From Lotus japonicus (taxonomy: Eukaryota > Streptophyta > Magnoliopsida > Fabales > Fabaceae): a DNA stretch of 64,000 nucleotides. The notes beneath the pieces were generated by a model. The model ran no database searches. It was not told the origin of the DNA and worked only from the letters and a program-made list of their open reading frames with translations. Within the stretch, counting starts at the first letter, position 1. Every line of letters begins with the position of its first letter. The translations under genes were made by a program, and so were the position numbers. This document shows, piece by piece, positions 33,123 to 43,106 of this stretch. The DNA lies in NCBI RefSeq assembly GCF_012489685.1, contig NC_080045.1:53209815-53273814 (forward strand), given 5' to 3'.

Positions 33123-33680
33123 CTACACCCTGTGAATATAAGCAATTCGATTCACTGCATTGGTAAAACGGAATCGGAGAAGATCAGAAGCGCATATATT
33201 GTTAACATCGCAAAAACAACTCCATCCATCCCCCATCTTAGCAATGCTGGAGTTGGGAAGAAGGTGCATGGAAAATTCCCTCGGATATTGTTGAGGACCG
33301 ATAAAAATCCACTTGTCAACCCCAACTCCTTTCAGGAACGAAGCACCAGATTTGGGCACGGGCTGCATAAAATAAAAAATATTGAATATGGATTAGAAGA
33401 CATAAATATCACAAATTCATATATAGCAAAAGATAATCATAAAGAAACTTACAACTTCATTAAAAGAAAAAAACTCTGAAGTGATTTGTGTGTCAAATTC
33501 ACATTCAAATAACACTTCATGAACAACATTTTGTTCAGCAACATCAACTTGCATGGGACCTTCTTGAATAGAACTCTGCTCATCGTCAGACAAAATAGGA
33601 GGCTCAGAAGGAGTAGGAGGGTTATACGAAGGACTCCCATTCGGATCAACTTCACCTGAAAAGCTAAGATCATGATCCAT
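33123..33680 (-). CDS. Small single-B3-domain protein
   Basis: Exons are 33453-33680 and 33123-33362 in phase 0, 155 residues. The N-terminal ~55 residues are acidic and Pro/Ser-rich (YNPPTPSEPPILSDDEQS). The rest resembles the second half of a plant B3 domain: PVPKSGASFLKGVG, then WIFIGPQQYPREFSMHL, then GWSCFCDVNNICASDLLRFRF. The N-terminal beta strands of B3 are weak or replaced by EVLFECEFDTQIT. The start at 33680 is the first ATG after a likely leader; upstream in-frame codons exist. It may be a diverged or decaying relative of the B3 gene at 28025. Function as a DNA binder is uncertain. Confidence 0.65.
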
Positions 33681-34160
33681 TATAACCGAATAAAATATGA
33701 TATGGGAAATCCAAACTAAAGAACGGAAGACTTTATAGAGGGGAAGAATTAAAAGACATGATGGTTGGAGTTCCATGCAAAATGAGATGTTTACACGTGT
33801 TCCACTTTTAAACCACCTTTGAAATTAAAATCAAGGAGAAGGAGAAAAAAGCATTCATGGAAGATTCAATGAGATATGAAGCATTCGTTGAATAGACATT
33901 GATATCTGGTCATGTAAGTTGATGTAACAGGTGCAGTTGAAGACGGAAAGGTGGTAAAAAGCAGCAATGATGAAAAAAAAATCGCATTGGTCCCCGTGCT
34001 GGTTCGTTGGTTCTTTCATTATACTAGTTTAAAAAATCCGCGTGCTGGTCCCGTGTTCGAGTTCATGTCTCAATTTTTTTTTCCTTTCATTTGCTTTCTT
34101 GTTTTATGATTATTGTCTTAAATTATTAGACTTATACCTATTAAATCGAACAGATCACAA
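33681..34160. other. Upstream region of small B3 gene, no further gene
   Basis: AT-rich; a tRNA-like string (GTTCGAGTTC near 34055) is present but too weak to call. Confidence 0.45.
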
Positions 34161-34345
34161 AAGTCGATAACTGTCAAAGTGGTTAATGCCACACCAATTT
34201 AGCTATGGGTCCAAGGTTCAAATCCAAACTTTGGCAGTTTTTTTTTTATAATTTTTTTTGATAAGCTAACTTTCGCAGTTTTTTAAGTAGGTGACTTAAG
34301 GTTGATCTTATAAAAAAAAAGTTAAATTAGGATTCGAACGCTCTT
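34161..34345 (+). repeat. tRNA-like cassette and spacer, composite copy III
   Basis: CTGTCAAAGTGGTTAATGCC and GGTTCAAATCC (34215-34225, a perfect B-box) are followed by T9. It is the best preserved of the three plus-strand cassettes. Confidence 0.65.
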
Positions 34346-34940
34346 ACTATATCGTTGTGTGATCCATGCACGAGGGTGAGCGAGCGATTTGGATAGCTTG
34401 GTGTGAGCCACTATATCGCGGGAACCCTACATCATCTAACATAACCTAAGAAGCATTGATTCGTCGTTCGGTGGGACTAATGGTGTTAGGCCAATGAACT
34501 GTAAAGCTAACCCTAATAAGTGTTACGCATGACTCGCACTATATCATTGTGTGAGCCATGCACGAGGGTGAGCGAGCGATTTGGATAGCTTGGTGTGAGC
34601 CACTATATCGCGGGAAGCCTACATCATCTAACATAACCTAAGAAGCATTGATTCGTCGTTCGGTGGGACTAATGGTGTTAGGCCAATGAACTGTAACGCT
34701 AACCCTAATATGTGATACGCATGACTCGTACTATATCGCTGTGTGATCCATGCACGAGGGTGAGCGAGCGATTTGGATAGCTTGGTGTGAGCCACTATAT
34801 CGCGGGAACCCTACATCATCTAACATAACCTAAGAAGCATTGATTCGTCGTTCGGTGGGACTAATGGTGTTAGGCCAATGAACCGTAGCGCTAACCCTAA
34901 TATGTGATACGCATGACTCGTACTGTAATCGTACTATATA
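34345..34940 (+). repeat. 192-bp satellite, array 3 (~3.1 units)
   Basis: CTAACATAACCTAAGAAGC recurs near 34436, 34628 and 34821, again 192-193 bp apart. Unit sequence is almost the same as array 1, and the junction with the AT-rich companion (AGTCTAAATGTCTA) is the same as in arrays 1 and 2. Confidence 0.95.
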
Positions 34941-35330
34941 GTCTAAATGTCTAGTACATTCTAGCACATGAACCCTAATGCATCAAGTGGCGGAACTTGG
35001 ACAACAGAGTTACAGAGTATATACTTAAAGAGTAATGATAAATAAATTGGGTTATATTCAAAATTGTTATACTTAAATGACAACTATAAATAAATAGATG
35101 TATATAAAATCTCAAAATTAGTATTTAAAGATAATATTTAGAATTGTTATACTTAAATACTAATGATAAATAAATAGATGTAAATAAAATCCCAATAAAA
35201 ATATGATGTCTGTGTAAAACTATTTTACACTGTCAGTGCATATCCATTAAACTCTAAACAAAATCCCAAAGTAAATATTTAAAGAGATGGAGCAAAATAA
35301 TACGAAAATGTTAAAAAATAAAAAAGGTTG
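34941..35330. repeat. AT-rich companion, copy III, interrupted by a MITE end
   Basis: It follows copy I closely up to about 35202. There, 54 bp of the MITE family seen at 15383 (GTGTAAAACTATTTTACACT, ending ATTAAACTCT at 35255) replace about 60 bp of companion sequence. Confidence 0.8.
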
Positions 35331-35337
35331 GGTGGGA

Positions 35338-35397
35338 TCGAACCCTACCAAACAAGGTTGAATAGATAGTGTGCAAACCACCGGGACTATATCGTTG
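35338..35397 (-). repeat. tRNA-like cassette, minus strand, copy III
   Basis: The same minus-strand cassette as 31325-31400 (reverse complement contains GGTAGGGTTCGATCC), here running straight into satellite array 4. Confidence 0.5.
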
Positions 35398-35640
35398 TGT
35401 GAGCCATGCACGAGGGTGAGCGAGCAATTTGGATAGCTTGGTGTGAGCCACTATATCGCGGGAACCCTACATCATCTAACATAACATACGAAGCATTGAT
35501 TCGTCGTTTGGTGGGACTAATGGTGTTAGGCCAATGAACCGTAACGCTAACCCTAATATGTGATACACATTACTCGTACTATATCGTTGTGTGAGCCATG
35601 CACGAGGGTGAGCGAGCGATTTGAATAGCTTGGTGTTTTG
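35385..35640 (+). repeat. 192-bp satellite, array 4 (~1.3 units)
   Basis: It begins ACTATATCGTTGTGTGAGCC and ends at GAGCGAGCGATTTGAATAGC. It is slightly more diverged than the others (ACATACGAAGC for ACCTAAGAAGC). Confidence 0.9.
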
Positions 35641-35695
35641 AATAACTTGGAACCATGAAAATAGTTTAAAGGCGTCATTCTAAAAAGAATTGAAT

Positions 35696-35700
<5 letters not shown>

Positions 35701-35748
<48 letters not shown>
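35701..35748. repeat. (AT)n microsatellite
   Basis: About 22 uninterrupted AT dinucleotides, followed by a minus-strand tRNA-like stretch (35752-35825, GGAGTTGAACCC). Confidence 0.9.
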
Positions 35749-35752
<4 letters not shown>

Positions 35753-36124
35753 GGTCCTATGTAGGAGTTGAACCCTTAACATGTTATAAATTTTATAAAA
35801 ATTTGGCCACTAAGCCAAGACAATTGTTTGAGTAGATATTGAATTGAAAATATATATATCTGAGTAAATGATCTTACTAGCTGTTAAACACAAATTCTCT
35901 ACCATCTCCATTACGCGCCAGAAGATAGTTTCTTCCTTCCCTAGTTTATCAGCGTTTTCCTACTACAAATCATGACCCAACTAATCCCACTTTTAATAAA
36001 TGTCAGGGTCAGACATAATGATTCCGGCATTGGGAAAGAAGAATTTTGCACAGTATTCAAAGGCTGCAGATTGAATCTACACACACGCCTAAAACTCTAC
36101 TGGCCATTGTGAGGAATTGAAAAC

Positions 36125-37061
36125 GCCATATAAATACCTCAGAGATCATTTTTATGGGTTTTTCACTCTTTCCTCATCCAACCATCAGGATTTCAAAGGC
36201 AGAGATTACGAAATTGAGGTTAGCCCCTTTTGGCATTTGATAGGGTTTCTGCATTTTTTTCTCACGAAATTCTCATCCAACCATCAAGCACTCTTGTTCC
36301 TGTTTTGAATCTTGTTTTGGCTTATTTATTTTTTAATTAGGTTTTCCGGTTCAATTTTCCCCCAAATTTTCCTGCATATGCTTGATTTGATTTGTCGTTT
36401 ATCTGATTTCATGACTAAGTAACCATATTGTGCCTTTGTTATAGCTTTGCTCATCCTCTATTTTCGGCTTTGATACTTATTTGCCTATTTACATTGTTTT
36501 TTTTTTGAAATGGCCTATTTACAATGTTGCTCTCAACTGCCTTATACACTCATTGCATGCAGTTACTTGAATCAAGTTGCAGTTTATTTTTATGGAATGA
36601 TGTGGCGCACACACACACACACACCGTAACTTGGTTGCAAACCGTTTGGTAACTTCCCCCGTTTTGGCCTATATATAGTGATGTAGTGGTGTATATTCCC
36701 TCACGTATTCTATTAACCGAGTGTAAAGGTGCAATTTTCAACTTTTAATAACTGAGTGTTCAAGATAAATATGCATTGTTTGAATTCTGTATCATCTTCG
36801 AATTCAACATGCAATCTGTTTCTTTCTAAGATGCGTGTTTCTTGTTGTAGCATAGATATTGCCTTTTTTGTTTAGTGCATGATTGCTGATGCTATTCCCT
36901 GAAATTATTTCAAACATACTTTTTGTTGGTGACATACTTTAAGTTTATTGTTAAACTGAACAAACAAACCCCTTTTGTTCAAACCCGATTTTGCTTTCTG
37001 ATGTATACATTGTCTACATTATGATTTGTTTGCAGAAATTATTACTGCCATATTTCACAAG
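36125..37061 (+). promoter_or_regulatory. Promoter and leader intron of transposon-protein-like gene 1
   Basis: TATAAATA at about 36129 could serve as TATA box. A leader exon would end near 36216 (AAATTGAG/GTTAGC), and the acceptor TTTGCAG ends at 37035, 26 bases before the ATG. An (AC)n microsatellite lies at about 36607-36625. Sequence around 36045-36090 resembles 39255-39300 upstream of the second gene, supporting common origin. Confidence 0.5.
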
Positions 37062-37826
37062 ATGCCTCCAAGAGCTATCTGTCCACACATGTGCTATGAT
37101 CCAGAGGACTTTTCTCTTTGGAAACTTCCTGCTGCTGATTTGATCACACTTTCATCACTGGATGCAATCAACACTGCTGCCTATGGCCATATTTACCCAG
37201 AAATTGTACAGGAATTTTGGGGGACCGCAAAATTGACTGAACATGATGGACTGTTAGGGGAGTTTTTTGACTATGCCCTCCACTACAACATGAAGACAAT
37301 ATCAGAAGTGCTTCGGGTTCCCAGTGAAGGAGTACACTACAAAAGAGGGTGGAGGGTTGAGTCTGATGATGATGATATCAGAAGCACTGTTTTTGAAAAT
37401 GGTAAACTCTCTGCCTCTGAAGCCACGAAGGCAACCAATCTGACACAGGCTGCAAAATTGATTCATGTGTTGATCACACATGTGTACTGCCCGAGGCTCA
37501 ACTTCCATGACTACGTATATGACAAGGACATTTTCATAATGTACCATATGCTGAAGGGTGTCCGAATAGATCCTGTGCACTTAGTTTATGATCACCTTAT
37601 TAGTGTGCATGCCAACACTGCACATGCAATTCCATACGGCTATCTGATCACACGGTCTCTGAATGCAATGATGTCTCACCCCTTTCCAGGTTGGAGCCAC
37701 TTCAATCCCCTGAGAACTGAGGTTATGAACAAGGATATCTTTCTGTGGAACGGTATCACAGTTCCTGATGATGACAATGAAGATGATGAAGATGCTGGTA
37801 TGGATTCAGAGGATGGGGACGAGTAG
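37062..37826 (+). CDS. Protein resembling the putative plant transposon protein domain, acidic C-terminus (gene 1)
   Basis: 254 residues in one coding exon. The start MPPRAICPHMCYDPED is the first ATG after an acceptor site. Residues about 45-215 resemble the 'putative plant transposon protein' domain: YPEIVQEFWGTAKL, then FDYALHYNMKTISEVLRVPSEG, then YCPRLNFHDYVYDKDIFIMYHM and IPYGYLITRSL. The last ~20 residues are almost all Asp/Glu (DDDNEDDEDAGMDSEDGDE). No transposase catalytic triad, zinc finger or membrane segment is seen. It is homologous along its length to the gene at 40428. Such proteins are usually found inside retrotransposon polyproteins; here the domain stands alone with its own promoter-like region, so it may be a domesticated or host-like gene. 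Function unknown. Confidence 0.75.
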   Translation: MPPRAICPHMCYDPEDFSLWKLPAADLITLSSLDAINTAAYGHIYPEIVQEFWGTAKLTEHDGLLGEFFDYALHYNMKTISEVLRVPSEGVHYKRGWRVESDDDDIRSTVFENGKLSASEATKATNLTQAAKLIHVLITHVYCPRLNFHDYVYDKDIFIMYHMLKGVRIDPVHLVYDHLISVHANTAHAIPYGYLITRSLNAMMSHPFPGWSHFNPLRTEVMNKDIFLWNGITVPDDDNEDDEDAGMDSEDGDE

Positions 37827-39200
37827 GGTTGATGCTGATATGTTCTGTTGTTGTTTTTAGTATAATTTTAAATTCTGGTCTGTAACTTAACAAGTGTTTG
37901 GACAAATTTATGTTTCATTTTCCTCTGGTGAGGCAATAGTCAACCAGATGGAAGCTAGCATTGCATGCCCTCAACAATGGTTTTATGTTAGGTTTCAATT
38001 TATGATTCTGTTTTGTGTGCTAAATTGCTTAATCATTTTGACTATGGTTTTATGATTTTACTTTCATTATAAGTGGTGGTTGTGGTTGTTATAAATTGAT
38101 TTTTGCAGATAGTGGTTGGGTACTTGGAACTTGGAAGCAAAGTTACAGTTGGCTAAATTGATTTGATGATTTTTCCCAGTTTGATTATATGTGCTTTTTT
38201 TTTTTAAATATAAACTACATACTTAGTTTATTAAATTAAAACGGGTCAAAAAGAAACATACTTAAGTACTGGTTCGTTGGTTGTTCTGTTTAGTTAACCC
38301 TATATCCATCCTTGCTTGGGTTCGATTCCATGTTTTTGTTTTTTTTTTCGTTTTTATGACAAAAAAAAAAGAAAAAAAGCTTTGGACATCAGGACATGAG
38401 TTGAACCCAAGACTGTATAGTGTATAGATTTGGGTTACAAGAGTTTCCATTGAACTATAATATCCTATTCTATAATATACGTTTTACTATATTTATAATT
38501 TATAAATGAACCATAACATGAGCATTTATAATATACGTTTTATGCAAAAAAGGATGATGAAATAATACTATATATAACAAAATGTGTATGGAATTAAACA
38601 ATATTAGCCTTAGTTAAGGGCTAAGGTTCGAATCTAGCCTCAATCCTTTTTTACATTCTTTTCATTTTTAACAGCTAGCCTTAGTTAACTTGCACAAATA
38701 TTAAAACTTAGGGTTCCAAACTTATAAAAGGAAGTTATTTAAAGGTAAAATATATATCCATAAACCAAAAATTGAAAAGAAAAAGTAAATTTTCAAGATT
38801 ATTAACCTAAATTATAATAAATTTTCAACAACAATATTATCTGAACTATTTTTTTCATAGTTTATATATTGCAATCTTCTTTTAGATCCCTCAAATTTTT
38901 TCTTCAAGTTCTGCCACTGATGGTGAGGCATTTTTAATTCATTACAAGGTAGAAGAATAAAATATGATTAATATTATTAAAAAAATGTTCAATTAGGATT
39001 TGAACCTTCTACCTTAAACTACAAACAAAATCACTTGGCCACTTAGACAACGCATGATCATTGTCTTCTTCCTCAACAGAATTCAATATAATAAATATTA
39101 ATTGTTACACGGTGTTGTAACACACAATTCATCAAGCTCCTCCACTTCGCGGCTCACAAACAATGACTGCATCTTCGTTTCCTTCCTTCAATAGAAATCC
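37827..39200. other. Intergenic DNA with tRNA-like fragments
   Basis: No gene. tRNA-like strings occur at 38605-38660 (plus; TTAGCCTTAGTTAAGGG and GGTTCGAATCT) and 38990-39060 (minus; GGTTCAAATCC). Short inverted T/A runs lie at 38340-38375. Confidence 0.5.
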
Positions 39201-39532
39201 TACCTAAATAGACCCTAATAAATGTGTCACCATCCAAAAAGGAAAAAGTTGCACTTTGTTCAAAGGCTGCGAATTAAATCCCACACCCACGTCTGTTCTG
39301 CAAGCCCTAGGGTTCGATGCCTAAATGACTCTCTTTCTTCTTCCTTCTTTCCAGACGCATGCAATGTAGTGGTGTCGATTATTCTCTTCAACACATTCCT
39401 AATGGGCTCACATATCCAAAGAGATATAAATGCTGATTTTAATTAGGGTTTCGTTTGAAACTTTTTTCCCCAAATTTCCCTCCTACCATCAAACCTCGAA
39501 CACCAATCTAAATGAGTCATGGCTCGCAAGGG

Positions 39533-39632
39533 NNNNNNNNNNNNNNNNNNNNNNNNNNNNNNNNNNNNNNNNNNNNNNNNNNNNNNNNNNNNNNNNNNNN
39601 NNNNNNNNNNNNNNNNNNNNNNNNNNNNNNNN
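39533..39632. other. Assembly gap (100 N)
   Basis: Exactly 100 unknown bases, the conventional size for a gap of unknown length. It interrupts the leader region of the gene at 40428, just after an ATG (39519) that begins MARKG. Confidence 0.98.
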
Positions 39633-39705
39633 GCATCAGCCACCCTAATCATCACTGCATTGGAAACCATCAAGGTATTCAATTTTCTCTTAAGCACTCT
39701 GCCAA

Positions 39706-39786
39706 ATGGCTGCTGACACGAGAATTGAAACCATACTCGAGCATCTCAACCGGTGCAATATCAACACACGATGCCTTACCCCTTGA
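39706..39786 (+). other. Possible upstream ORF (26 codons) before gene 2
   Basis: An ATG in good context (CCAAATGGCTGCT) opens MAADTRIETILEHLNRCNIN and stops after 26 codons. It lies in what would be the leader of the gene at 40428. A donor (TTTCAAG/GTACAC at about 39855) follows and the acceptor TTCCAG ends at 40421. With the gap nearby, this could instead be part of an unrelated exon. Confidence 0.25.
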
Positions 39787-40427
39787 ATATATGAAGAGAT
39801 TTCCACAACCACTGCAAAGGTTTTTCGACACCTGCGGAGTTTCAAGGTACACACCATTTTTTTCCATTTTTTTTCTCAAATTAGAAGTTAGGGTTTTAAT
39901 TTTCTTCATCTATCATCATGTCGATTGCTTTCTTTGTGTTTCGGTTAGAATCTTGTAAGCGTTTTGTCAATTACTCAATTTAGAAATTAGGGCTTTATTT
40001 CTCGTTCTCTATCATGAAGTATAATGCTTTCTGTGTGATTTGGATTACAAACGATTATGGGTATTGTCAATTGTTCTTATACTCTATTTATAATAGATTA
40101 GGGCTATAATCTTCAAAACTGCTTCATCTTCGAGTCCAACCTGTTTAATGTTTTATGAGTTTGATGGTTTCGTTTATTTAACATTGTTATTATTAACATG
40201 TTTGAGTAGTTTGTAATGAGGAAACCTGTTTTATGTGTGTTATATTCACAAAAACCAGTATATGTATGTTTTTCAATGTTTACCCCTTTTCAGAGTTTTT
40301 TTCCCAAATAAATCATAATTGCTTCCTATTAATGCTTCTAATATATGAATATAGATGGCGGTTTTTTGTGAATTATCTACATTTTCTGATCCCTTGTAAA
40401 TTCTCACATTTCTGATTCCAGGCTCAA

Positions 40428-41162
40428 ATGGCAAATAGACCCATCTGCAAGCCATATTTTATTGACACTCATGACTTATTGGAGTGGAACATACCAGGCG
40501 CCAAACGTATTCATTCTAGTTCGCTTATGCACATAAATTATGCTGCTGCTGAGGAAACCATCTTTCCAGAGCTTGTGAGAGAATTCTGGGGCGGTGCCCG
40601 GTTCGATGAAACAGGGACTTTGAAAGGGCAGGTTCTGGACTATGATTTGTCATTTGACATTGACAGAATCTCCGATCTTCTTCAAATCCCAACTAGAGGG
40701 GAAATATATGATAAGGACTGGAAACGTGGGAAGGACATGGATGATATTCGCCAAACTGTGTATGGCGCTCAGGAAATTTCCAATGCAAATGCCACCCGCG
40801 TCATATATCTGACCCCTGCTGCCAGCCTTGTTTTCCTTATGGCTGTCAACGTCTTCTGTCCAAGGGTATCTCAACATAACTATATCACAGATCTGGATGT
40901 GTTCATCATTTATCACATCTTGAAGAAAATTAAGTTAGACCCTGTTAATCTCGTCCACCAACATTTAAGGCGTGTCCAAGCAAATAACTCCATGGGCATT
41001 CCTTATGGATTTCTGATAACTCTATACCTGCGGTATATGGAACCGATGCGCTTTGCTGGGTGGAACCAATTTGCTCGACAAGAAGCACGGCAGATGTCAT
41101 CTGCCTTTCTTGAATGCAGAGGTGTTGGCACTGAGGAGCGCCCAGAGTCTGAAAGGGATGCA

Positions 41163-41201
<39 letters not shown>

Positions 41202-41423
41202 GCATTGGATGCTGCTGCTGCACATGCTGAAGATGATCATGATGGTGCTGGAGATGCTGAAGATGAACATGTTGATCCAGATGATAACAGTGGGGACAAT
41301 GAAAGCACATCCAGCGTTGTTAATTTATCTGACACTACTTCAACCTCTGGTAGTCCTTCTTCATGTCTCAGTACAAGGAAGAGGAAGAGAATTTTTCCTG
41401 GATCACCTTCTCAACCAAATTAA
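40428..41423 (+). CDS. Protein resembling the putative plant transposon protein domain, poly-Asp tail (gene 2)
   Basis: 331 residues in one coding exon. The ATG lies six bases after an acceptor (TTCCAG/GCTCAA). Residues about 35-215 align with gene 1 at 37062: FPELVREFWGGARF, LDYDLSFDIDRISDLLQIPTRG, NVFCPRVSQHNYITDLDVFI and IPYGFLITLYLRY. The C-terminal third is low-complexity acid: a run of 12 Asp encoded by (GAT)n at 41161-41197, then more Asp/Glu, a Ser/Thr stretch and a basic RKRKR patch that could serve as a nuclear signal. Gene 1 has a shorter acidic tail and no basic patch. The (GAT)n tract is probably length-variable. Function unknown. Confidence 0.75.
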
Positions 41424-42108
41424 GTTTATTCCTGTTGTTATCATTATGACTATGACAATTTTATGGCTACTTATGCCATGGTTTGTAATTTTTGGGCATT
41501 GCTGACAATCTTTTTGGGCCTTTATGACAAATTTCGGTTTGATTTGCATTTTGTTAAGATTGGAAAATGTTTTAATGGCTGATTTTACATCTTTAAGTTC
41601 TTTACTTGTGAAATGCTTATCCTTATTGATATGTATGGGGTCATACAGATACAACTCACCACATGCTATTGTCCTATAAAAACAGAGCAAAGGTTAGGAT
41701 TTTTTTGAAGTTTTTGGGTAGACTCGCTCACTCATAGACATAGGAAATGGGCCTGGCCCAAGTTCTTTTTTTTCGGTTTAGTTTTCATTCCACTTCATTT
41801 CACTGCATCCAGGTTTTCTGTTTAAGATTCAAGATTAACTGTGGAGATAAGATAAATCTTTTTCCATGAAGCTAGTGAAAAATTGTACCATGTTTTCATT
41901 CATTGCTGAAGATGAATGACCTTTCCATGAAGTTTCATTTACATCTAGGGCTAACAATGATAAACATATTACTTTAGCAATGTACTTATAACCACAAAAA
42001 TGTACTTAACTTATAACCACCAAAATGTACTTAAGCACCAAAATGCTAAAATTTAGCATAATCCACACTTAGTCTAATACAAGAATTCGAAGACAATAAA
42101 CACAACAA
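41424..42108. other. Intergenic DNA, tail-to-tail
   Basis: It holds the 3' ends of gene 2 and the GRF gene. A short direct repeat, ATGTACTTA with 'ACCAAAATG', lies at about 41980-42045. Nothing else is seen. Confidence 0.5.
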
Positions 42109-42601
42109 TTACAACTTCAAAATAACAAGCAATAACGTAATTAGGACCACCACAAGAATTCCAAAAACTACGGTCAACAACATTTGGTCCCTGGACTTCA
42201 TTCCATCCACCAGTTTTTTAATTTTGGCATCTTCATTCTCATGGCCACTATTCTCTTCTTCTTCAGCTACTGGATTAACAAAACATGTACTCGCTTGATT
42301 CCTTGGTTGTCTACTAGTTCGTTGTTGGATGCGTCGAGGAGGATCAACCCAGACAAAATAGTCACACTTCTGTAAAAATGAAGAAAGAAAAGAAAAAATA
42401 TGTGATTCAAACAACTTGAATCAAGAATTCGTGTTAGCAACCAGAAACGATGATTACCATTGCAGGACAATTATAGAAACGACGTCCATAGTTAAAATCT
42501 GTCCAGGATGTCCTAAACGAAGCTAACAGACCACATTTGCATAACCTTTCATAATCAACATGACTACAAGATCCTGGGGAGCTATGTGATTGGGATGTCA
42601 T
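42109..42601 (-). CDS. Small GRF zinc-finger protein with C-terminal membrane segment
   Basis: Exons are 42458-42601 and 42109-42369, 134 residues. The GRF zinc finger is CKCGLLASFRTSWTDFNYGRRFYNC... followed across the intron by CDYFVWVDPP; the C-x-C-G, RTSWT, GRRFY-x-C and C-x-x-F-x-W elements are all present. A linker with an acidic EEEEN stretch and a short helix follow, and the last ~20 residues (LTVVFGILVVVLITLLLVIL) form one membrane helix ending at the C-terminus, as in a tail-anchored protein. Single GRF-plus-TM genes are numerous in plant genomes and often lie near transposons. Met at 42601 is preferred because MTSQSHSS resembles the usual start; Met at 42610 is also possible. Role unknown. 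Confidence 0.82.
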
Positions 42602-42780
42602 GATCTTCATGTAACACCTACTAAAAATAGGATACCACACATAAGTTATAGCATGCCAATAATATGCCTTTTCAGATTAAAATTTTAGAATTTAAAAATC
42701 CAAAACACCCAATTCGATAAATTATAAACCCTAATTTCCCAATTTCGCAAATCTGGGTACAATCAGCCCCAATTTGTACG

Positions 42781-43106
42781 CATTCGACAAATCATGACTT
42801 ATGCTTTACCAATAACGATCCAATTCAACCCTACCGTCTCTAATTTTTCATCTCAACAAATTAGGGTTCCATTAAATCCCAAATGTTCCCCAATTGACAA
42901 ATTGGGGTTTCGGATAACAGTAAAATCAGCCTCAATTTATACGCATTGGACAAATCGTGACTTATGCTTTACCAATAACGATCCAATTCAACCCTACCAT
43001 TTTTAATTTGTCATCTAAAAAAATTAGGGTTCCAATAAATCCCAAATGTTCCCCAACCGACAAATTAGGGTTTCGGATAACAGTAAAATTAGGGTTCAAA
43101 TGTCTC
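42781..43106. repeat. 163-bp tandem duplication upstream of the GRF gene
   Basis: The block from GACAAATC(A/G)TGACTTATGC to TTTCGGATAACAGTAAAAT occurs twice. Anchors at 42781 and 42944, and at 42911 and 43074, give a period of 163 bp, with about 90% identity by eye. It lies in the 5' region of the GRF gene, between the coding part and a possible leader donor near 43278. Confidence 0.9.

Noticed and set aside
30278..35640. CRISPR-like array
   Set aside because: The 192-bp units are contiguous tandem repeats without spacers, in a plant nuclear sequence.
37026..37061. Upstream start for transposon-protein-like gene 1
   Set aside because: The frame opens with TTG within a splice acceptor (TTTGCAG); the first ATG after the acceptor is at 37062.
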